A stretch of DNA of 64,000 nucleotides from Pseudochrobactrum kiredjianiae (lineage in GTDB: Bacteria > Pseudomonadota > Alphaproteobacteria > Rhizobiales > Rhizobiaceae): contig NZ_JAUCBM010000009.1 of assembly GCF_030362795.1 (NCBI RefSeq), positions 1 to 64,000 on the forward strand. Reading direction: 5' to 3'. Positions within the stretch are counted from its first letter, which is position 1. Every line of letters begins with the position of its first letter. Below, one piece after another: positions 58,610 through 64,000 of this stretch. Position numbers and translations under genes: made by a program. The notes beneath the pieces were generated by a model, which did not search any database, was not told the DNA's origin, and saw only the letters and a program-made list of their open reading frames with translations.

Positions 58610-58944
58610 TGGAACTTATTCTTGCACTTGGTATCGGTATTCTCACAGCATCCGGCCTTTGGTTGTTGCAGCGTCCGCGTACTTTTCAGGTGATTATCGG
58701 CCTGTCGCTGATTTCCTATGCGGTCAATCTGTTCATCTTCAGCATGGCCAGCCTGCGTCAGGATTCTGCGCCTATTCTCGGTGATCAGCCCGATCCAGCG
58801 CTTTATACCGATCCGTTACCGCAGGCGCTGGTTCTGACAGCGATTGTGATCGGCTTTGCCATGACGGCGTTGTTTCTGGTGGTGATGCTGGCTTCCCGCG
58901 GTCTGACCGGTACAGACCATGTTGACGGCAGGGAGAGCCAGTAA
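58609..58944 (+). CDS. mrpC: Mrp/Pha antiporter subunit C
   Basis: A 111-residue, three-helix NuoK-like subunit ('VIIGLSLISYAVNLFIFSM', 'PLPQALVLTAIVIGFAMTAL'). It starts in a TAATG overlap with mrpA and ends overlapping mrpD. Confidence 0.95.
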   Translation: MELILALGIGILTASGLWLLQRPRTFQVIIGLSLISYAVNLFIFSMASLRQDSAPILGDQPDPALYTDPLPQALVLTAIVIGFAMTALFLVVMLASRGLTGTDHVDGRESQ

Positions 58945-60596
58945 TGCTGAATTGGCAAGACCATCTGATTATTGCGCCCATTTTGCTGCCGCTGGTAACT
59001 GCCGCACTGTTGCTGCTCTATGATGAGCGCCGCCGTGTATTGAAATCCGCGATCAGCATTGTTGCGACTTTTATGTTGTTTGTCGTGGCGATTATGCTGG
59101 TCAATATGGCGAATACGCCGGACGACCGTGTTATCCCTTATTTGCTCGGTAACTGGCCTGCACCCTATGCTATTGTGCTGGTGCTGGATCGCTTCTCGGC
59201 GATGATGGTGTTGCTGACCAGTATTCTCGGACTGGCTGCACTTTGCTTTTCACTGGCGCGCTGGCACAAAGTCGGTTCGCATTTCCACACCCTGTTCCAG
59301 CTGTTGCTGATGGGGCTGAACGGGGCATTCCTGACCGGCGATCTGTTCAACCTGTTTGTGTTTTTTGAAGTGCTGCTGGCTGCCTCTTACGGGCTGGTCT
59401 TGCACGGAACGGGTGCAACCCGCGTTAAAGCCGGGCTTCATTATATTGCTATCAACCTTGCGGCATCATCGCTGTTCCTGATCGGTGTCAGCATGATTTA
59501 CGGGGTGACCGGAACGCTGAATATGGCCGATCTGGCACAGCGTATTCCGGAAGTACCCGCAGAAGACCTGATGTTCCTGCAGGCCGGTGGTGCAATTCTC
59601 GGCACAGCCTTTCTGGTGAAAGCCGGAGCATGGCCGCTGAACTTCTGGCTGCCGACAACCTATACGGCTGCGGCCGCACCGGTTGCAGCATTGTTTGCGA
59701 TCATGTCCAAGGTCGGCATCTATGTGCTGCTGCGACTATCCCTGTTGTTCTTTGGTGAATTGACGCCGAGAACGGCTGGTTTTGGGGATGCGGCGCTGTT
59801 TTATATCGGTTTGGCGACGATCGCTTTCGGTCTGATCGGGGTGCTGGCCTCGCAGGCACTGGGGCGCATTGCCGGTTATAGTGTGCTGGTGTCGTCCGGT
59901 ACATTGCTGGCCGCCATCGGCACCGGCAATGTGGCGGTTACGGGGAGTGCGCTGTTTTATATGGTTAGCTCAACGCTGACGATTTCGGCTTTTTTTCTGC
60001 TGATCGAGCTGGTGGAGCGCGGACAGGATGCCGCCGCGAACGTGCTTGCAGTGACGATTGAAGCCTATGGTGACGAAGAAGAAGAAGAGGAAGATGAAGT
60101 CGGCACAGTGCTGCCCGCGACACTTGCTATTCTCGGAGCCTGTTTTGCCGTCAGCGCGATTTTGCTGATCGGCCTGCCGCCGTTCTCCGGTTTTGTTGCA
60201 AAAATTTCGCTGCTGTCGGCATTGTTTAATCCGGCTGGCATGGGCACAGATACACCGATTTCAGCGGCAAGCTGGGTCTATGTGGCGCTGATTATTCTTT
60301 CCGGCGTTGCAGCACTGATTGCGATGTCGCGCTCTGGTATCCGTACTTTCTGGGCATCAATGGAAGGCAATGTACCACGTGTACTGGTGATCGAATTGGT
60401 GCCCGTCGCAGCTTTGCTGTTTTTGTGCCTTGCGCTGACCATTCAGGCAGCACCGGTGATGCGTTATCTTGATGCTACGGCACAGGCACTGCATCGCCCG
60501 CATAATTATATCGATCATGTGCTGGATGCAAAACGGTCAGCCGGATTTGAGCCGATGATCAGCACGACACCGGCTGCGAAGGGAGACGCACAATGA
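58944..60596 (+). CDS. mrpD: Mrp/Pha antiporter subunit D
   Basis: A 550-residue NuoM/N-like subunit with about 14 helices ('FFEVLLAASYGLVLHGTG', 'FLVKAGAWPLNFWLPTTYTAA', 'IMSKVGIYVLLRL'). A short acidic loop (six Glu and two Asp near residue 380) sits before 'VLPATLAILGACF'. Four-base overlaps join it to mrpE. Confidence 0.94.
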   Translation: MLNWQDHLIIAPILLPLVTAALLLLYDERRRVLKSAISIVATFMLFVVAIMLVNMANTPDDRVIPYLLGNWPAPYAIVLVLDRFSAMMVLLTSILGLAALCFSLARWHKVGSHFHTLFQLLLMGLNGAFLTGDLFNLFVFFEVLLAASYGLVLHGTGATRVKAGLHYIAINLAASSLFLIGVSMIYGVTGTLNMADLAQRIPEVPAEDLMFLQAGGAILGTAFLVKAGAWPLNFWLPTTYTAAAAPVAALFAIMSKVGIYVLLRLSLLFFGELTPRTAGFGDAALFYIGLATIAFGLIGVLASQALGRIAGYSVLVSSGTLLAAIGTGNVAVTGSALFYMVSSTLTISAFFLLIELVERGQDAAANVLAVTIEAYGDEEEEEEDEVGTVLPATLAILGACFAVSAILLIGLPPFSGFVAKISLLSALFNPAGMGTDTPISAASWVYVALIILSGVAALIAMSRSGIRTFWASMEGNVPRVLVIELVPVAALLFLCLALTIQAAPVMRYLDATAQALHRPHNYIDHVLDAKRSAGFEPMISTTPAAKGDAQ

Positions 60597-61075
60597 GATC
60601 ATTGTTTCCCCATCCTATTCTGTCTTTAAGCTTCTGGGTGATGTGGCTGTTGCTGAGCGGTTTCACACCGGGACATGCCATTCTCGGCTTTTTTGTTGCC
60701 GCAGGTGCAGGGCTGGCGTTTACCTCACTTGATCCCGAACCGGTGCGCGTGCGCTCGCTACGGGCAATTATCGAGCTAATCTGGCGGGTAATTGTTGATA
60801 TTTTCTGGTCGAATGTGGCGGTCATCAAGATCATTCTGTTTGACCGACAAGAGCGCAAAGCCGGTTTTGTAACCATTAGCCTGCAATTGCGCGGACGTCT
60901 TCCGCTGGCCATTCTGGCCTGTATTGTCACCTCCACACCCGGCACCGCATGGGTTAATTTTAATCCGGCAACAGGCGTTCTTCTGATCCATATTCTGGAC
61001 AAGGCGGGCGAGGACGAATTTCGTGCGGTCATTAAACAGCATTATGAACGCCTGCTGATGGAGATTTTCACATGA
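60593..61075 (+). CDS. mrpE: Mrp/Pha antiporter subunit E
   Basis: A 160-residue subunit with two or three N-terminal helices ('LSFWVMWLLLSGFTPGHAILGF') and a cytoplasmic part ('SLQLRGRLPLAILACIVTSTPGTAWV'). It overlaps both neighbours by four bases. Confidence 0.92.
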   Translation: MRSLFPHPILSLSFWVMWLLLSGFTPGHAILGFFVAAGAGLAFTSLDPEPVRVRSLRAIIELIWRVIVDIFWSNVAVIKIILFDRQERKAGFVTISLQLRGRLPLAILACIVTSTPGTAWVNFNPATGVLLIHILDKAGEDEFRAVIKQHYERLLMEIFT

Positions 61076-61353
61076 GCACAGTGATTTTGTCATGGGCGCT
61101 GCTGATATCGCAGCTTTGTCTGAGTGTGGCTTTGATCTGCGCCGCCTACCGGTTGATTGTCGGTCCGCGCGCGCAAGATCGTATACTGGGGCTGGATACG
61201 CTTTATGCAACAATGATGATGCTGTTTATCACATTCGGCATCCGCACCGGTACGTCGATCTATTTTGAAGCAGCACTCGTCATTGGCCTGCTGGGCTTTG
61301 TTTCCAGCGTGGCACTGGCAAAATTCCTGATGCGCGGCGAGGTGATCGAATGA
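61072..61353 (+). CDS. mrpF: Mrp/Pha antiporter subunit F
   Basis: A 93-residue, three-helix subunit ('CAAYRLIVGPRAQDRILGLDTLYA', 'ALVIGLLGFVSSVALAKFL'). ATGA overlaps lie at both ends. Confidence 0.93.
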   Translation: MSTVILSWALLISQLCLSVALICAAYRLIVGPRAQDRILGLDTLYATMMMLFITFGIRTGTSIYFEAALVIGLLGFVSSVALAKFLMRGEVIE

Positions 61354-61703
61354 ACCATACAGCTGAGCTTCCTCTCTGGACTGCGATCGTCGTTTCAGTG
61401 TTTTTACTGATCGGATCACTTATTACAATGATCGGTGCCATCGGTCTGATCCGCTTTAAATTGTTCTATGAACGGATTCACGCCCCCACACTTGGCACAA
61501 CTTTTGGGGTCGGCGGCATTCTTATTGCATCAATTATTTTCTTTACGGTCTTGCAATCGCGTCCGGTTTTGCATGAACTGTTAATTACCGCTTTTGTGTT
61601 TGTGACAACGCCGGTAACACTGATGCTATTGACGCGGGCGACCATGCATCGCGATAAAACGGATGATAGCAGGCAATTGCCGACATCAACCGATCTTTAT
61701 TAG
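61350..61703 (+). CDS. mrpG: Mrp/Pha antiporter subunit G
   Basis: A 117-residue, three-helix subunit ('SLITMIGAIGLIRFKLFYERIHAPTLGTTFG' in part, 'FVTTPVTLMLLTRA'). It is the last gene of the antiporter operon. Confidence 0.93.
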   Translation: MNHTAELPLWTAIVVSVFLLIGSLITMIGAIGLIRFKLFYERIHAPTLGTTFGVGGILIASIIFFTVLQSRPVLHELLITAFVFVTTPVTLMLLTRATMHRDKTDDSRQLPTSTDLY

Positions 61704-61842
61704 CGATTTTGGGCTTGTCCCTTCTCTGATTTGTGTTGCGACTTATTGTCCAAACCAGCTTTGCGGGTTGCGGAGGAGCAACAATAATAATATCTGAATT
61801 TCAGTAATTTCTGAAAGTTCAGGAAATACGGGAGCAGTCGAA

Positions 61843-62424
61843 TTGGAATTGTCACCAACCGTACAATCATTTGTACTTCACTTCGGTGAAATGGGCAGCC
61901 GCTGGGGTATCAACCGCACGGTCGGGCAGATTTATGCCTTGCTCTATCTTTCTAAAGATCCGCTCTGTGCTGATCAGATCGTGGAGGGGCTCGGCGTCTC
62001 ACGGTCAAATGTGTCTATGGGTATCCGTGAACTGCAAGGCTGGAATCTGGTGCTGCTAAAGCATATTCCGGGTGACCGGCGCGATTTCTACTCAACACCG
62101 GGCGATGTCTGGCAAATTCTGCGCACACTCGCTGAAGAGCGCAAAAAGCGTGAAGTCGATCCGACCCTGAGCGTGCTGCGTGAAATTCTCATGGAAAAGC
62201 CGTCCACAGAGAGTGATGCATTTGCGCAAACACGTATGAGCGATATGCATGGTCTGATCGAGCGTCTGACCAACTGGTATGATGATGTTAAATCTCTGGA
62301 AACGGAACGACTGACCATGCTTTTGAGCATGGGCTCTAAAGTCACGCGTTTTCTGGAAGCTAAAGATAAGATTGTTTCGTTGGGCCGTAGCCGGCCGCAG
62401 AAAAAAGAGGGGCAATCGGATTGA
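61843..62424 (+). CDS. GbsR/MarR-type transcriptional regulator
   Basis: A 193-residue protein with a winged helix ('GQIYALLYLSKDPLCADQIVEGLGVSRSNVSMGIREL' in part) and the GbsR-like 'FGEMGSRWGINRTVG' start. The helical C-terminus dimerises. The annotated start is a TTG with a weak GGGAG site. It overlaps the cydD start. In related genomes such a gene precedes cydDCAB and probably controls the cytochrome bd operon. Confidence 0.82.
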   Translation: MELSPTVQSFVLHFGEMGSRWGINRTVGQIYALLYLSKDPLCADQIVEGLGVSRSNVSMGIRELQGWNLVLLKHIPGDRRDFYSTPGDVWQILRTLAEERKKREVDPTLSVLREILMEKPSTESDAFAQTRMSDMHGLIERLTNWYDDVKSLETERLTMLLSMGSKVTRFLEAKDKIVSLGRSRPQKKEGQSD

Positions 62425-64000
62425 GTGAAACATTAGCCGGTTCCGCTGCACGTCCCCCTAATATGGCAGCGCCCCGGCAAAATCCCGCCTCCGAAATGAT
62501 TGCAGCGACTGACAGCGATAATGCTGCTGGCGCTGCAAAACCATCTGTGCGCCGTCGTAAAAGAAGGCCGCAGCCGGAAAATTTACGCAAAGGCAGCTGG
62601 TTGCAGGCCTTGGTAGCGCTGATCTGGCTGCCGCAGGCGGGGTTGATGGCTTATGCAATCAATGAACTGACCGTCAGCGGTAAAGTCAGCAATTTGCTGA
62701 TGATTGCTGCCGGTATTTTTGCACTTGGCCTGTTGCGAACAGCCATGCAAAGTGCCGGTGAGCGCATTGCTTATAAAGCATCGCGCACGGCATTGTCTGA
62801 TTTGCGTGCAAAATCTGTGGCAGCTCTGGCAGCCCGCTCCCCGCTGGATCGCAATCGTGCGGCATCGGGTGAGGCGGCAAGTATTCTGGCAGAACAGGCC
62901 GAGATGATCGTGACCTATTGGTCGCGCTATCAGCCAGTACAGATGAAAGTCATGACAGTACCATTTGTCTTTCTTGCTGCGGTTCTGTGGTATTCTTGGG
63001 CGGCGGCACTGGTTCTGCTGGTTGCTGCTCCGCTTATTCCGGTTTTTATGGCGCTGATCGGTTATCGCGCCAAAGCTGCGAGTGAAGAGCAGCTGGTAGA
63101 AATGGGGCAGATGAACGGATTTCTGCTCGACCGTTTGCGCGGTCTTGCCACCATTCGTACATTCCATGCTGTTGATCTGACTGCACAACGGCTGCGCAAT
63201 AATGCGGAAACGCTGCGCGAAAAAACCATGATTGTGCTGCGGATTGCGTTTTTGTCCTCGGCGGTGTTGGAACTCTTCTCGGCACTGGGCGTGGCCATGG
63301 TCGCGGTTTACATCGGTTTCCATCTGCTCGGCGAACTGAACTTTGGTGCATGGGGCGCGACGCTGACACTGGGGCAGGGGCTGTTTATTCTGCTGCTGGC
63401 ACCGACATTTTTTGAGCCACTGCGTGAACTATCGGCCGTCTGGCATGACCGTGCAGCCGGTGAAGCGGCAATTGACGCACTGGAAAATATCAGCGCCGGT
63501 GGCATGCGCCTGACCGCTGTAGGCGCTTCCTCACAATCTGAAGAAGAGGCAGATAACAACCATGCTATCTGTCTGCGTGATGTCGATTTCAATTATGACA
63601 GCAGCGATGAAGCTGAATTGCTGAGTGGCTTTAATCTGGCGATTGCCAAAGGCGAGCATGTGGCGCTCTTGGGGCCAAGTGGTGCCGGTAAATCGACAAT
63701 TCTGGCGATGATGGCGGGTCTGATTGCACCGCGCAATGGCGATGTGCTGATCAACGGCACAGTGCTGGATCAAAACAGTGCTGAAATCTTGCGCGAACAA
63801 GTCTCGTGGATCGGGCAGAAACCGCATATTTTCTCCGGTTCTGTCCGTGCGAATATTACATTGGGGCGTGATAGCTTTACGCTGAATGATGTGCAGGGTG
63901 CTTTAAAAACAGCGGCACTCGATAGCGTTGCTTCAGCGGCTGCCGCCACTGATCTTGGTGAAAATGGCACTGGCTTGTCCGGCGGTGAAGGCTTGCGTCT
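62421..64000 (+). CDS. cydD: cytochrome bd biogenesis ABC transporter CydD, partial
   Basis: The frame runs open to the window end (526 codons). After a polar N-terminus it has the six-helix ABC exporter domain (about 60-350), then the ATPase with Walker A 'GPSGAGKST' near residue 418 and the signature 'GLSGGEG' at the very end. CydDC exports cysteine or glutathione and is needed for cytochrome bd assembly. The start may be the TTG at 62421, overlapping the regulator stop, or the ATG at 62463. The ABC signature is intact, and the rest of the gene lies outside the window. Confidence 0.9.
   Translation, partial: MSETLAGSAARPPNMAAPRQNPASEMIAATDSDNAAGAAKPSVRRRKRRPQPENLRKGSWLQALVALIWLPQAGLMAYAINELTVSGKVSNLLMIAAGIFALGLLRTAMQSAGERIAYKASRTALSDLRAKSVAALAARSPLDRNRAASGEAASILAEQAEMIVTYWSRYQPVQMKVMTVPFVFLAAVLWYSWAAALVLLVAAPLIPVFMALIGYRAKAASEEQLVEMGQMNGFLLDRLRGLATIRTFHAVDLTAQRLRNNAETLREKTMIVLRIAFLSSAVLELFSALGVAMVAVYIGFHLLGELNFGAWGATLTLGQGLFILLLAPTFFEPLRELSAVWHDRAAGEAAIDALENISAGGMRLTAVGASSQSEEEADNNHAICLRDVDFNYDSSDEAELLSGFNLAIAKGEHVALLGPSGAGKSTILAMMAGLIAPRNGDVLINGTVLDQNSAEILREQVSWIGQKPHIFSGSVRANITLGRDSFTLNDVQGALKTAALDSVASAAAATDLGENGTGLSGGEGLR

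Overview
The window reads as an alphaproteobacterial chromosome of the Brucellaceae type (Brucella/Ochrobactrum/Pseudochrobactrum group). The assignment is inferred from the gene order murA - DUF2948 - hisD - UPF0262 - low-Mr phosphatase - infA - maf - yacG, from Rhizobiales-type families (DUF982, GapR-like DUF2312, IalB, UPF0262), and from a base composition near 50% GC. About three quarters of the window is phage DNA inserted at one tRNA-Thr(GGT) gene (47064-47138, minus strand). The rest is conserved chromosome.

Positions 1-8593 are a decayed block of older prophage. An IS3-family element (1-1271) has cut a phage-borne O-acyltransferase pseudogene. After it come a small lipoprotein, a complete lysis cassette (GH24 endolysin, nested Rz/Rz1-like genes, a small membrane protein), an Imm11-like gene, a DUF3224 gene, a scrambled junction of two phage fragments, a YadA-like trimeric adhesin operon with an IalB-family gene, and a copy of the phage right arm ending in a displaced 3' piece of the tRNA gene. 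The junction at 5872-6075 suggests that at least two older lysogens were fused by deletion.

Positions 8594-47112 are a largely complete temperate podovirus-like prophage of about 38.5 kb, bounded by a 54-bp direct repeat. The leftward early operon runs from a promoter with overlapping operators at 14838-14887. It carries small genes, an ERF annealing protein, SSB, NinB, an HNH protein, a hexapeptide-repeat protein, an excisionase-like protein and the integrase. Cargo lies at 15065-17253: a flavin-reductase-like protein, a membrane peptide, a DUF4258/XRE toxin-antitoxin pair and a possible structured RNA. CI (17747-18424) and a Cro-like gene (18504-18698) face away from each other across three operators. 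The rightward early genes include RusA, a replication-type protein and a GapR-like protein, followed by a DUF6456-like putative late regulator. The late operon (24133-42061) encodes terminase, P22-type portal, scaffold, N4-gp56-type coat, adaptor and tail hub, putative ejection proteins, an M15 peptidase, tail collar, fibre and fibre-assembly proteins. The lysis cassette (42552-43951) has a GH108 endolysin with the same C-terminal membrane segment as the GH24 enzyme at left. Then come a cold-shock protein, three small cysteine-rich proteins and a Y-family DNA polymerase next to the attachment site.

Positions 47113-64000 are chromosomal: murA, DUF2948, hisD, UPF0262, phosphatase, infA, maf, yacG, a fluoride channel gene, a FAD oxidoreductase on the other strand, a seven-function Mrp/Pha Na+(K+)/H+ antiporter operon (A and B fused), a MarR/GbsR-type regulator, and the start of cydD running off the end.
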